Shown: in pieces, positions 8,025 through 16,122 of the stretch
Layout: each line of letters starts with the position of its first letter
Position numbering within the stretch: position 1 is the first letter of the stretch
From: Paenibacillus nuruki
GTDB taxonomy: Bacteria; Bacillota; Bacilli; Paenibacillales; Paenibacillaceae
Assembly: GCF_001721045.1 (NCBI RefSeq)
Contig: NZ_MDER01000086.1
Coordinates: 62,001 to 126,000, forward strand
Direction of reading: 5' to 3'
DNA length: 64,000 nt
Program-made: the position numbers and the translations under genes
Notes under the pieces: model-generated
The model's database searches: none
Seen by the model: the letters and a program-made list of their open reading frames with translations, nothing else
Told to the model about the DNA's origin: nothing

Positions 8025-9012
8025 GCACCATTCCTCCTAATGATAATCCTGCCGCTGTTCCCATTAATAGAATGCGATCGCCACGTTCCATTCTTCCTTG
8101 TATAATCGCTTCATGAATGCCCATCGGAATAGAGGCAGCTATCGTATTCCCATGATTAAGAGTGATATCGAGAAATTGTTGTTTGCTAATGCCTAACTTT
8201 TTGCGTATCAGGCGCATTGCCATAGCACTACCCTGATGAGGAATAACCAATTTGAAATCTTCCATTTTGGTATGAGATTGCTCTAACAATTGATCAATAA
8301 AGTCAGGTAATAATCGGGAAGCCATGCGGAAGATTTTCTGTCCATCCATAAAAAATAAAAAAGATTCTGCTAGATCTTTTTGCAAATGAGCAGGCAATCG
8401 TGTACCTCCACCTTGAATTTCGGAATAACGTGCGCCTTTACTATAGGTTTGAAGCGAAGTATGTATAATTCGAGCAGACTCTTCTGGCGCAGATGCACCA
8501 ATAATCACAGCGGCTGCTCCATCTCCGAATAAAGCTGCACTTTCTTTATTTTCCCAATTAAGCCCTGCCGATGCAATCTCTGTAGCTACCAAAAGAACAT
8601 ACCGATATCGTCCTGCGGCTACCAGATAAGACATCGTATCCAAGCCGACCAAAAAGCTTAAGCAGGTCGCATCAATATCAAAAGCAGGCACACCTGACTC
8701 TTCTTGTCCCATCGCTTGCTGGATAAATACCGCTGTGCTTGGTAATGGCTGTTCTTTGGTTCCACTTGTACATACGAGACAATCCATATCTGCAAATGTA
8801 AGACCTGCTGCATCCAAAGCATCTTGCGCCGCTTGTGCGCCCATCATCGAAGCTGTCTCACCTTCACTCACATAATATCTGGTGCCCACACCTGTCGCTT
8901 TGTGCGTCCAACCTGCTTGTACTCCTAACTTCTGATCCAATTCTTCATCGGTTACTGCACGCTTCGGTAAATATTTACCGGTTCCTACGATTTTCACTTT
9001 GCGTAATTGCAT
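8014..9012 (-). CDS. 3-oxoacyl-ACP synthase III family condensing enzyme
   Basis: A 332-residue FabH-like thiolase-fold enzyme with the full catalytic triad: Cys117 in DATCLSF, His259 in VIPHQGS and Asn289 in NHGNTIAAS. The ALFGDGAAAVII motif is also present. The start is an ATG behind AAAGAGGT. FabH itself starts fatty-acid synthesis, but stand-alone members such as OleA, PqsD or CerJ condense or transfer acyl groups in secondary metabolism (knowledge). Its position in front of ATP-grasp, epimerase, MBL and adenylating genes, rather than fabD/fabF/acpP, points to a specialised metabolite. The lipL-like gene ends 55 bp upstream on the same strand. Confidence 0.88.
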   Translation of the reverse strand: MQLRKVKIVGTGKYLPKRAVTDEELDQKLGVQAGWTHKATGVGTRYYVSEGETASMMGAQAAQDALDAAGLTFADMDCLVCTSGTKEQPLPSTAVFIQQAMGQEESGVPAFDIDATCLSFLVGLDTMSYLVAAGRYRYVLLVATEIASAGLNWENKESAALFGDGAAAVIIGASAPEESARIIHTSLQTYSKGARYSEIQGGGTRLPAHLQKDLAESFLFFMDGQKIFRMASRLLPDFIDQLLEQSHTKMEDFKLVIPHQGSAMAMRLIRKKLGISKQQFLDITLNHGNTIAASIPMGIHEAIIQGRMERGDRILLMGTAAGLSLGGMVLEY

Positions 9013-9067
9013 GATAGACCTCTTTTCTTATTCAATCCCGTTCTTAATTCACTTCTACTTCGCTTCT

Positions 9068-9916
9068 CTATTCGTCATATCGCTGGATCAAGTACTCTTC
9101 CATCTGTTGAATATCTTGTGGTGAAAATAAAGTCTGTTCCTTGATCATTTCAATCGATTGACCTTCTGCTAAAATAGATTTTAATTGCTCTGTATATGAA
9201 GTTACATCGGGTACTTGCGCTAATTCAGATAGACTGCCCATCGTGCCTTGTTGTACAACAGGATATCCTTTGTCCTGCTCCCCTACTGCCAGATCATAAA
9301 AGCGCCGAATCCCTGCGGACAATTCATCTCCACGACCTTCTACAATAATAAAAGCCGTAATAATATAGGCTTTGGCTTGTCTACGCTGAGCTATACCGCA
9401 GAACTTTCGTCCAGCAATACTCACATCATAATCTCCCGGACAAAATGCCCCTTCGATCTCACCCACATGAGAATGTGTATTCCACGGATCGACTGCTCGA
9501 CTGATCCAATCCGCCATAAAGCGAAAATCACGATGAATACTAATATTGCGCTTAGGATTAGGGAGTATAATCGATAGATTCAAAATACCGGGATGTAAAG
9601 GAACTGCCGCACCACCTGAAGGACGTACACAGACCGATGTACCCTTTTGCCGAAATTGTTCCATTGCTTGTGTAGCATACGTCAATCGCCGATCACGCAG
9701 ACCAATCGCCATACCATCTGTATGTCGCCAGAGATGAATCACAGGAGGATGCCCTTGCCCCACTTGACGACACATTAACTCTTCCCATGCTAATGGTGCT
9801 AATATCGAATCTCCTTGCTCTACCAATGGTCGTTCTACCCATACCGCCTGTTCCAAACCTACAGGCACATCGATTAATGTAGGGATAGAATGCCGATGAT
9901 TGTCTGCTGACATCAT
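9068..9916 (-). CDS. lipL: Octanoyl-[GcvH]:protein N-octanoyltransferase (LipL-like)
   Basis: A 282-residue member of the biotin/lipoate ligase fold family. RPSGGAAVPLHPG near residue 98 is the substrate-binding segment. GAFCPGDYDVSIAGRKFCGIAQRR has the candidate catalytic Cys159 and the conserved Lys171. This Cys-containing form fits Bacillus LipL, which moves octanoyl groups from GcvH to lipoyl domains by amidotransfer; LipM would be the alternative. Two ATGs stand in tandem behind GTGGAGGAATC; I use the first. An extended -10 promoter lies just upstream. The close downstream neighbour is the synthase III gene, 55 bp away, so an acyl-handling operon is possible. Confidence 0.78.
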   Translation of the reverse strand: MMSADNHRHSIPTLIDVPVGLEQAVWVERPLVEQGDSILAPLAWEELMCRQVGQGHPPVIHLWRHTDGMAIGLRDRRLTYATQAMEQFRQKGTSVCVRPSGGAAVPLHPGILNLSIILPNPKRNISIHRDFRFMADWISRAVDPWNTHSHVGEIEGAFCPGDYDVSIAGRKFCGIAQRRQAKAYIITAFIIVEGRGDELSAGIRRFYDLAVGEQDKGYPVVQQGTMGSLSELAQVPDVTSYTEQLKSILAEGQSIEMIKEQTLFSPQDIQQMEEYLIQRYDE

Positions 9917-9953
9917 GATTCCTCCACTTCAGTTGCTTGATTCTAATCATTGT

Positions 9954-9962
9954 ATTATATCA
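9954..9962 (-). promoter_or_regulatory. Extended -10 promoter for lipL and possibly the downstream operon
   Basis: On the minus strand TGATATAAT lies about 37 bases upstream of the lipL start codon. It is a perfect TATAAT with the TGn extension; the -35 region is poor, as expected for extended -10 promoters. Confidence 0.55.
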
Positions 9963-9982
9963 GTTTCTATATGTCCTCTACA

Positions 9983-10009
9983 TAAAAAAATGGCAGGAAC
10001 ACTGCCATT
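9983..10009 (-). terminator. Terminator after the GNAT-like/96-aa gene pair
   Basis: AATGGCAG pairs with CTGCCATT over a 5-base loop. On the minus strand it is followed by seven T residues. It separates the gene pair at 10060-10855 from lipL. Confidence 0.8.
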
Positions 10010-10059
10010 CGGCATCATCCCTACCATTTTTGAATAATCACTTTTACCTTGTTATATCA

Positions 10060-10350
10060 TCAAGAACGAACTTGAATTGCAGTATATTGTTCAAACCATT
10101 CCCGATTACTTTGCATACGGGCATCATATTGTTTTTGTCCAAGGTCTTCTTTCATACTCTGGCGAATAGCTCTCATGCCTACATTCATATCTACTAATTG
10201 CTTAGCAGAAGCAGGTTTAATCATCACTATTGGTTTTGAAGTAGTGCTCCATGTTTGAGTCACATTCTTTACACGACGTATATTTTGATTAGTATGATGA
10301 ATCGATTGCAAAGAAGCTTCATTCAATTTAATTAATTTGTTTCTTAGCAT
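10060..10350 (-). CDS. Small basic protein of unknown function (96 aa)
   Basis: I do not recognise this protein. It is basic, with Ser/Thr/Lys/Arg-rich sequence, no membrane segment and a predicted helical C-terminal half (SAKQLVDMNVGMRAIRQSMKEDLG). The ATG has an AAAGGAG ribosome site eight bases upstream, sited in the 13-bp gap after the GNAT-like gene. It is therefore translated from the same message and closed by a shared terminator. The tight pair suggests a functional partner of the upstream GNAT-like protein; a toxin-antitoxin or modifier-substrate pair are possibilities without direct support. Confidence 0.6.
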   Translation of the reverse strand: MLRNKLIKLNEASLQSIHHTNQNIRRVKNVTQTWSTTSKPIVMIKPASAKQLVDMNVGMRAIRQSMKEDLGQKQYDARMQSNREWFEQYTAIQVRS

Positions 10351-10363
10351 CAGATCATCTCCT

Positions 10364-10855
10364 TTAATAATAGTATAACTCTATTATCCTTCTTGCATCA
10401 ATATCATCTAAGTACATACCTTGACTATTTCCAATAAACTTTGCATTGAATCGTTGTTGATAATATCTGATTAATTCGTTTTTAGGAACAAATGAAACGA
10501 ACCCATCATATCCTATAGATTGACTGTATAAACAAGCTTGTCCCAGAAGAACATCTGTTACATTCACAAAAATACGATCTTTAAAACGATAACGATTTTG
10601 AGGAGCGCTTTCTAACAAATCAACATATACATGATCATCATTATCACGATATGCTATTGCACCTTGTATGTAAGAACTATGTATAGAAAGAAGCTTATAA
10701 GCGTTATAGTCATTGTTGCTTTGGCAATATATCGACCAGTCAAATTCGACTTGCCATCCTAACTTATGAAGATTATCTGTATCAGAATCTGCCATTGATA
10801 CTATTTCTGCTAAGTAAACATGATTTAATCTATCTTTAAGATGCCAGTCGGGCAT
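10364..10855 (-). CDS. GNAT-like acetyltransferase domain protein
   Basis: A 163-residue protein whose second half resembles the GNAT fold. A strand DHVYVDLLESAPQNR is followed by an alpha helix with GQACLYSQSIGYDGFVSFVPK and a C-terminal strand FNAKFIGNSQGMYLDD. The usual acetyl-CoA loop (Q/RxxGxG/A) is not clear, so catalytic activity is uncertain. The start ATG lies behind AAGGAGTT. The 5' untranslated region holds a TGTTACA...TGTAACA inverted repeat whose second arm touches the ribosome site. It is first in a two-gene unit with the 96-residue basic protein. Confidence 0.6.
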   Translation of the reverse strand: MPDWHLKDRLNHVYLAEIVSMADSDTDNLHKLGWQVEFDWSIYCQSNNDYNAYKLLSIHSSYIQGAIAYRDNDDHVYVDLLESAPQNRYRFKDRIFVNVTDVLLGQACLYSQSIGYDGFVSFVPKNELIRYYQQRFNAKFIGNSQGMYLDDIDARRIIELYYY

Positions 10856-10943
10856 ATGTTACAACTCCTTGATTACAAAATGACTTTATTAAGTGTAACA
10901 TATTTTATACTTTCTAAATATACACCTATCTAAAATAAACAAA

Positions 10944-10985
10944 AACAAGACCCCTTCTATTTAGTAAGTAGGCGTCTTGTTTTTT
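10944..10985 (-). terminator. Terminator downstream of folE
   Basis: ACAAGAC and GTCTTGT form the base of an imperfect hairpin with A/T runs on both outer sides. It could act in both directions. Confidence 0.65.
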
Positions 10986-10993
10986 ATTCATAT

Positions 10994-11587
10994 TTAGTCT
11001 TTAATCAATGCTAAAAATTCAGCACGTAATGGTGCATCTGTACGGAATCCACCGCGAACTGCGGAAGTGATCGTTTTGCTACCTGGCTTTTTAACACCTC
11101 GTGCACACATGCATAGATGTTCGCCTTCAACCACAACCATAACGCCTGTTGGATCAAGTACTTCCACCAATATATCTGCAATTTGAGAAGTAATACGTTC
11201 TTGAACTTGTAGACGACGACTGACAGCTTCGACCAGACGAGCGAATTTGCTTAAGCCTGCAATTTTACCGCTAGGTACATAACCGATATGCACTTTGCCG
11301 AAAAAAGGAGCCATATGATGCTCACATTGACTGTAATAGACAATGTCTTTAACGATAACCATTTCTTCGTGATTCTCGTTAAAAGTTACACCTAGCGCTT
11401 CTCTAGGATCTACGCTATAACCAGCAAAAATCTCCTCGTACATACGAGTAACACGTGCAGGCGTATCAAGCAAACCTTCACGTTCTGTATCTTCTCCGAT
11501 CAATTTCAAAATCTGACGGATATGGTCTTCAATCTGTGCACGGTTTTCACCGACATCAAGATTGGTATAATCTTTGATACCAGCCAT
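10994..11587 (-). CDS. folE: GTP cyclohydrolase I
   Basis: A 197-residue enzyme that converts GTP to 7,8-dihydroneopterin triphosphate, the first step of folate (and queuosine) synthesis. [18 protein letters not shown], the zinc-binding Cys and His in [15 protein letters not shown], and the second zinc Cys in [17 protein letters not shown] are all present, as is the C-terminal TSAVRGGFR. Length is normal for FolE1. The start lies behind GAGGAGGTCACT. A YneF-like gene lies 60 bp upstream on the same strand; no riboswitch is evident. Confidence 0.95.
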   Translation of the reverse strand: MAGIKDYTNLDVGENRAQIEDHIRQILKLIGEDTEREGLLDTPARVTRMYEEIFAGYSVDPREALGVTFNENHEEMVIVKDIVYYSQCEHHMAPFFGKVHIGYVPSGKIAGLSKFARLVEAVSRRLQVQERITSQIADILVEVLDPTGVMVVVEGEHLCMCARGVKKPGSKTITSAVRGGFRTDAPLRAEFLALIKD

Positions 11588-11647
11588 AGTGACCTCCTCT
11601 TCCCATTACAAGGTCTTTATGGACCTGATCCCTGTGATGCTACTTGC

Positions 11648-11926
11648 TTATCTTCTGCGTTTACCTGTATTTCCGCGACCCATAGGAGGCATTTTAGCTT
11701 TAGGCGCTTTGCCACCTTGTGGATTATTTTTCATCATTTGTTGAGCTTGTTGCATCTGCTTACCATTCAGGTTGTAACCCATTTGCTTCGCCATTTTTTG
11801 CAAAGCTGCTGGATCGTTTTGCATTTTTTCCATCTGTTTGCGCAAATAATATGCACCAATAAAAAAGCCGCCAATCAGACCGACAATCAAAGTCACGATT
11901 GGAATGACCCAGTTTAACCACGTCAT
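11648..11926 (-). CDS. YneF/UPF0154-like small membrane protein
   Basis: About 92 residues. There is one N-terminal membrane helix (WVIPIVTLIVGLIGGFFIGAYYL), then KQMEKMQNDPAALQKMAKQMGYNLNGKQMQQAQQMMK, the UPF0154/YneF-type cytoplasmic helix. An extra basic tail rich in Gly, Pro, Lys and Arg (GRGNTGKRRR) makes it longer than the ~72 residues usual for YneF. I prefer the ATG at 11926 over a GTG three codons earlier because of spacing from AGGGGTG. The function of the family is not known. Confidence 0.75.
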   Translation of the reverse strand: MTWLNWVIPIVTLIVGLIGGFFIGAYYLRKQMEKMQNDPAALQKMAKQMGYNLNGKQMQQAQQMMKNNPQGGKAPKAKMPPMGRGNTGKRRR

Positions 11927-12066
11927 AACTGCCACCCCTGTAGATGAATTATAGTGTGAAGTTCCTTGTAAAAGGGTACACTACGCCCTTAACCGATAAA
12001 GGCAGGAACAGCATTTATCATACCATTTCCGTGATCGGCTTAGCAAACATTTTCAATCGTTAGAAG

Positions 12067-13101
12067 TTACATCATAACTGCTTCAATAAATGTAGTCGTT
12101 GCATTCGCCAGATCAATTTCTTTGACGTCTAGATCGCCACCACTTCCGCTTACAATGCGTACCACCGGACGACCGGGTAAGCCCCGATGTTGTCTGACGA
12201 TCACACCTGTTTCTTTATTCGATAATCGCACACCTGTACCATTAGGATACACCGAGATAATACGTGTAAATTCCACTAACACATCATGATCTAACATACG
12301 ATCCGATTGAGCCATCATTTCTTCGCAAGCTTGATGAGGCAATAATCCCTGTCCACCGTTGTCTTTGGATGTAATCAGATTATCATAAGTATTCGCTGTG
12401 GCTACAATACGAGCATACACATGAATTTCTTCTTCATTAAGTCCACGTGGCTTGCCTTTGCCATCCATTCGTTCATGATGTTGAAGTGCAATATGAGCGA
12501 TCATTAAGTTGAATTCTCGCTTGGTTTTGATGAGTTCGAATCCACGCCATGTATGATGGTTTTTGGAACCGATCTCCAGATCATCTTCCGCTATCTTTGA
12601 AAATTTACCGACATCATGCAGTAAAGCCCCTGTTGCTAAATCTTTCAGTTGATGTTGATTGAGTCCCATATTCATCCCCATCATAGCGGACAAAAGACAG
12701 ACATTCATCGCATGTACATATTGCACATTATCGTTTGTTTTGATATCAGTTAATTGCACCTGTACTTCACGCATACTTGTAATATCTTCAAGCAATTGTT
12801 CAATACTAAAAGCTACTTTATTCGGACTCCACTCTTTACCGGAACGAACAGCATCGAACGTATCACTCATTTCACGGATCATCATCTGTTTGGTCGCTTC
12901 GCTGAGTACCTCTTCCATTTCAATATCAGCAAAGTTCTCATCTTGAATATACAACATCGTGACTCCGATCCGATTAAGTGTATTAATCATATAGACGGTC
13001 AGTTGTACACCAGCAGACAATAGAATCGCTCCATTACCTGAATAAATCGCTTTGCCCAAATATTGCCCTGTCTCTACTTTATCGATGTTTACGTACCTCA
13101 T
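12067..13101 (-). CDS. HD-GYP-type phosphohydrolase with altered GYP motif
   Basis: A 344-residue protein with an N-terminal ~120-residue region typical of Paenibacillus HD-GYP proteins and a C-terminal HD-GYP-type domain. Metal and substrate motifs are ALLHDVGKF, KNHHTWRGFEL and QHHERMDGKGKPRGL. In standard c-di-GMP phosphodiesterases the last motif is HHExxDGxGYP; here the Tyr is Lys, so binding or regulation may differ. The start is an ATG at 13101, 35 bp after ogt on the same strand. The probable role is c-di-GMP or related cyclic-nucleotide turnover; activity is unproven. Confidence 0.8.
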   Translation of the reverse strand: MRYVNIDKVETGQYLGKAIYSGNGAILLSAGVQLTVYMINTLNRIGVTMLYIQDENFADIEMEEVLSEATKQMMIREMSDTFDAVRSGKEWSPNKVAFSIEQLLEDITSMREVQVQLTDIKTNDNVQYVHAMNVCLLSAMMGMNMGLNQHQLKDLATGALLHDVGKFSKIAEDDLEIGSKNHHTWRGFELIKTKREFNLMIAHIALQHHERMDGKGKPRGLNEEEIHVYARIVATANTYDNLITSKDNGGQGLLPHQACEEMMAQSDRMLDHDVLVEFTRIISVYPNGTGVRLSNKETGVIVRQHRGLPGRPVVRIVSGSGGDLDVKEIDLANATTTFIEAVMM

Positions 13102-13136
13102 GGGAAGTCTCCTTTACCGATATTAGAATATGAGCT

Positions 13137-13673
13137 CTATTTCAATTCAAATAGCACAGGTTCAATAGGATACCCTTCCAGATTCAATAACCATTCTTTC
13201 AGTGGCAGACCACTACCATAACCGACCATTTGTCCATTCATTCCAATCACACGATGACATGGAATAAGCAGCGGTACTGGATTACGATTATTAGCGCCTC
13301 CAACGGCTCGTACTGCTGTAGGATGGCCAATCTGCTGAGCGATCCATTTATACGAAACGACTTCTCCATAAGGAATAGTCTGTAACCCTTGCCAGACCAG
13401 ACGCTGAAAATCAGTACCTTGCAAATCAAACGACAACTCAAAGATTTGCCGCTCTCCTGCAAAATATTCATGTAACTGCTGTACGGCTGACTGTAAATGA
13501 TCAGGCGAATATATATACTTATGCTCTCCATACCAGCGCTTTGCCCAGATTGCCATCTTATCTTTATTATCGGCATAAGATTTAAAATCTAAACGGCATA
13601 TCCCATGAAGTGACGATGTTAGCGTTATGGTTCCTGTAGGCACCTTAATTTCATAGTAATACAAAGAAATCAT
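13137..13673 (-). CDS. ogt: Methylated-DNA-[protein]-cysteine S-methyltransferase
   Basis: A 178-residue suicide DNA-repair protein that takes O6-alkyl groups from guanine onto its own cysteine. The active-site motif LIPCHRVIG and the DNA-binding segment AVRAVGGANNRNP are present, as is the helix-turn-helix region IPYGEVVSYKWIAQQIG. The start overlaps the queG stop as ATGA, so the two are translationally coupled. Length matches Ogt/AdaB-type enzymes. Confidence 0.92.
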   Translation of the reverse strand: MISLYYYEIKVPTGTITLTSSLHGICRLDFKSYADNKDKMAIWAKRWYGEHKYIYSPDHLQSAVQQLHEYFAGERQIFELSFDLQGTDFQRLVWQGLQTIPYGEVVSYKWIAQQIGHPTAVRAVGGANNRNPVPLLIPCHRVIGMNGQMVGYGSGLPLKEWLLNLEGYPIEPVLFELK

Positions 13674-14848
13674 TCTGCGATCTCTCCTTCAAGTATAGCT
13701 TTGGCTTGGAGCAAACGTTCCGTGACTTCAGGCTCCACTTCTTTGGCGAGCGCATGGATCACTGCTTGTAGCGCATCTTCGCCACCTATTCGGCTAAGCG
13801 CCCATGCGATTGTTCCTCTGAGCTCTGGTCTAGGATCACGATGTAGTAATTCGGTTAACTTCGGCACAGCCGATTTGTCCCGGAAATTCCCGAGCGCAAT
13901 AACTGCATTGCGTTGAATCGGCTTTTTGCCACGCCATGCCGCAGAAGTATCACCAAATTGTTCTTTAAATTCTCGATTACTGAGATCAAGTATCGGTAAT
14001 AATAATGGCTTGGCTTTTTCTGGATCAGGGCGAAGTTCTTCTTGATGATTCCAGTTCTTGCCTTTGTTTTTGGGACATACAATCTGGCAGGTATCGCAAC
14101 CATACAATCGATTTCCGATCTTACGCATATGCTCATCAGATAACATGCCTTTAGTCTGTGTTAGAAAAGAAACACAGACTTGTGAGTTCAATTGTCCGGG
14201 ACCTACTAATGCTCCTGTTGGACAAGCATCTATACATTTGGTACATGTTCCGCAATCTTCAGTAACTGGCGTATCGGGTGGAAACGGAATATCCGTGATC
14301 ATATCACCTAGAAATATCCATGAACCTAATGTAGGTGAAATCACAGCACAGTTTTTACCGTAAAAACCGATCCCTGCACGCTGAGCCACCGCGCGATCTG
14401 ACAACACCCCGGTATCTACCATACTTTCTATTCGAACTTCCGGTACCTTTTCCCGAATAAAATCTTCTAAACGCTGCATCCGATCACGTAGTACATAGTG
14501 ATAATCTTTGCCCCATGCTGAACGTGCCATAATGCCTCGATATTGTCCGGGTTCTGACTTAGGCGGGTTTTCCATTTTGGAATGATAGGTAACAGATATC
14601 GCTATAATCGACTTCGCTCCATCTAATGCCAAGCTCGGGTGAATACGTTTCTCAATATCCGGTTCTTCAAAACCTGATTCATGCCCTTTACGACGATGCT
14701 CTTCCAAGACTCCTTTTAAATACAAAAAAGGATCTGCTGTCGTAAAGCCTACATCATCTATGCCCAGCGATGGCGCAGCCTGCTTGATTTCAAGCTTGAG
14801 CTGTTCCCATCTGGTTGTTGTTTGTTGTAATACTTCTTGCTGCGTCAT
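13670..14848 (-). CDS. queG: Epoxyqueuosine reductase
   Basis: A 392-residue cobalamin/iron-sulfur enzyme for the last step of queuosine synthesis in tRNA. Two 4Fe-4S motifs are visible: CGTCTKCIDACPTGAL and CDTCQIVCPKNKG. RSAWGKDYHYVLRDRM and DTGVLSDRAVAQRAGIGFYGKNC are typical QueG motifs. The C-terminal ~100 residues form HEAT-like repeats (AVIALGNFRDKSAVPKL). The start lies behind AGGAGGTGACAGTGC, 25 bp after the signal peptidase gene, so sip-queG-ogt look like one operon. Confidence 0.94.
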   Translation of the reverse strand: MTQQEVLQQTTTRWEQLKLEIKQAAPSLGIDDVGFTTADPFLYLKGVLEEHRRKGHESGFEEPDIEKRIHPSLALDGAKSIIAISVTYHSKMENPPKSEPGQYRGIMARSAWGKDYHYVLRDRMQRLEDFIREKVPEVRIESMVDTGVLSDRAVAQRAGIGFYGKNCAVISPTLGSWIFLGDMITDIPFPPDTPVTEDCGTCTKCIDACPTGALVGPGQLNSQVCVSFLTQTKGMLSDEHMRKIGNRLYGCDTCQIVCPKNKGKNWNHQEELRPDPEKAKPLLLPILDLSNREFKEQFGDTSAAWRGKKPIQRNAVIALGNFRDKSAVPKLTELLHRDPRPELRGTIAWALSRIGGEDALQAVIHALAKEVEPEVTERLLQAKAILEGEIAE

Positions 14849-14873
14849 GCACTGTCACCTCCTATAATACGTT

Positions 14874-15392
14874 CTATAAAAATGCCCATTTGGATAAAGG
14901 CCATATAATAAAATCGGCACGTCCGACAATCTGCGTTAAAGCTATCGTACCAAAAATACGACTGTCTTTACTCATTCCTTCATGACGATTATCACCCATG
15001 ACATAATATTGCCCTTCTGGCACTATCATCGGCTTGTGATCTTCATCTCCTATATCGGTATCAATATACGTTTCCTGCTGTTCAATCTGATTGATATATA
15101 CTCGGTGGTTACGAATCTCAATCGTATCTCCGCCGATAGCAATGACTCGTTTCACTAACAATTTGGAGCTGGGGCTTGCACTCAATATAGGATCATGCAA
15201 AATAATAATATCTCCGCGTGCCGGTGTATGAAATTTATAGATTAATTTATTGATAAACAACCGTTCTTGCTGTACAAGAGTTGGTTGCATCGACTGTCCT
15301 TTGACTGTTGATATATTAAATACCCAACTATTCAATATGCCGAGTATGATTAATGCCAAGACCATCGTCTTGAGCCATTCCCGCCAATACAT
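14874..15392 (-). CDS. Type I signal peptidase
   Basis: About 172 residues with one N-terminal membrane segment (TMVLALIILGILNSWVF). The catalytic Ser is in VKGQSMQPTL and the Lys in LLVKRVIAIGGD; the box-E motif appears as MGDNRHEGMSKDSRIFG. It cleaves signal peptides of exported proteins on the outer membrane face. The size matches SipS/SipT-type enzymes. I chose the ATG at 15392 because GAGGTG lies just upstream; an ATG four codons earlier overlaps that site. It is the first gene before queG-ogt. Confidence 0.92.
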   Translation of the reverse strand: MYWREWLKTMVLALIILGILNSWVFNISTVKGQSMQPTLVQQERLFINKLIYKFHTPARGDIIILHDPILSASPSSKLLVKRVIAIGGDTIEIRNHRVYINQIEQQETYIDTDIGDEDHKPMIVPEGQYYVMGDNRHEGMSKDSRIFGTIALTQIVGRADFIIWPLSKWAFL

Positions 15393-15457
15393 AATACACC
15401 TCATTTAAAATCTTACGTTATGTTTATTATACCTTAAATTCTTCCTAAATATAGAAA

Positions 15458-15502
15458 AGCACATCTTTATTCCCATCCGTGTTTCGGAGGGCAAGATGTG
15501 CT
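15458..15502 (-). terminator. Hairpin after the GNAT gene, probable terminator
   Basis: AGCACATCTT and AAGATGTGCT pair over a ~25-base loop. The U-tract on the minus strand is short (TTTCTATATTT), so the call is moderate. Confidence 0.5.
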
Positions 15503-15540
15503 CATATGTGGATATTACATAAAATTCTTCTCTCTAAACT

Positions 15541-15969
15541 TTACGCATGAACAGCAACGATACTGAGTTTGTCAAAAGTCTTCAAGACTTTATTCTCTCC
15601 ATATCCCATTGCTTCGTAAAGTGGTAATACAGCCTTGTTGTGCTCATCGCCAGCGACCATAATGCCACTGACATTGCGTTGCTCAAAACGTTGTTCCATA
15701 GCTTTGACAAGTGCCGTACCTACACCTCTGCGTCTAACATCAGGATGTACAGCGATGCGGTAATAACAACCAAAATTCCGATCGATTGTACCGATTAATA
15801 GACCAACAATCTCTTCGCCTTGTTCCGCTACTACGATTAGCTCGGAATCCCATGATAATTGTGTGGCGAACGGTCCCATCGTGTTCTCGTAACATTCTTC
15901 AGATAAAGCCACCTGCAAGAGTTCTGTAACGAGACTCAAATCACTTAATTTAAAGGAACGAACATTCAT
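15541..15969 (-). CDS. GNAT-family N-acetyltransferase
   Basis: About 142 residues beginning MNVRSFKLSDL. The acetyl-CoA motif IAVHPDVRRRGVGTALVKAMEQ and the C-terminal MVAGDEHNKAVLPLYEAMGY are typical of GNAT enzymes of the RimI-like group. The substrate cannot be told. I chose the ATG at 15969, which lies downstream of AAAAGGGAG; a longer reading frame upstream has no ribosome site and codes a nonsense-like hydrophobic stretch. The gene stands alone between the sip operon and a long AT-rich region. Confidence 0.85.
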   Translation of the reverse strand: MNVRSFKLSDLSLVTELLQVALSEECYENTMGPFATQLSWDSELIVVAEQGEEIVGLLIGTIDRNFGCYYRIAVHPDVRRRGVGTALVKAMEQRFEQRNVSGIMVAGDEHNKAVLPLYEAMGYGENKVLKTFDKLSIVAVHA

Positions 15970-16122
15970 ACTCCAAACTCCCTTTTCATCAGCTTGATTA
16001 AGTACACCCTTATAAAAAAACAAAAAGAAGGACATTCGCTTATAGAAGCGTTGCGTCCAACGATAAAGGATTGCATAAAATCCTATAGTACACATCGACC
16101 AAAAGACAACAAAAAACTGCAA

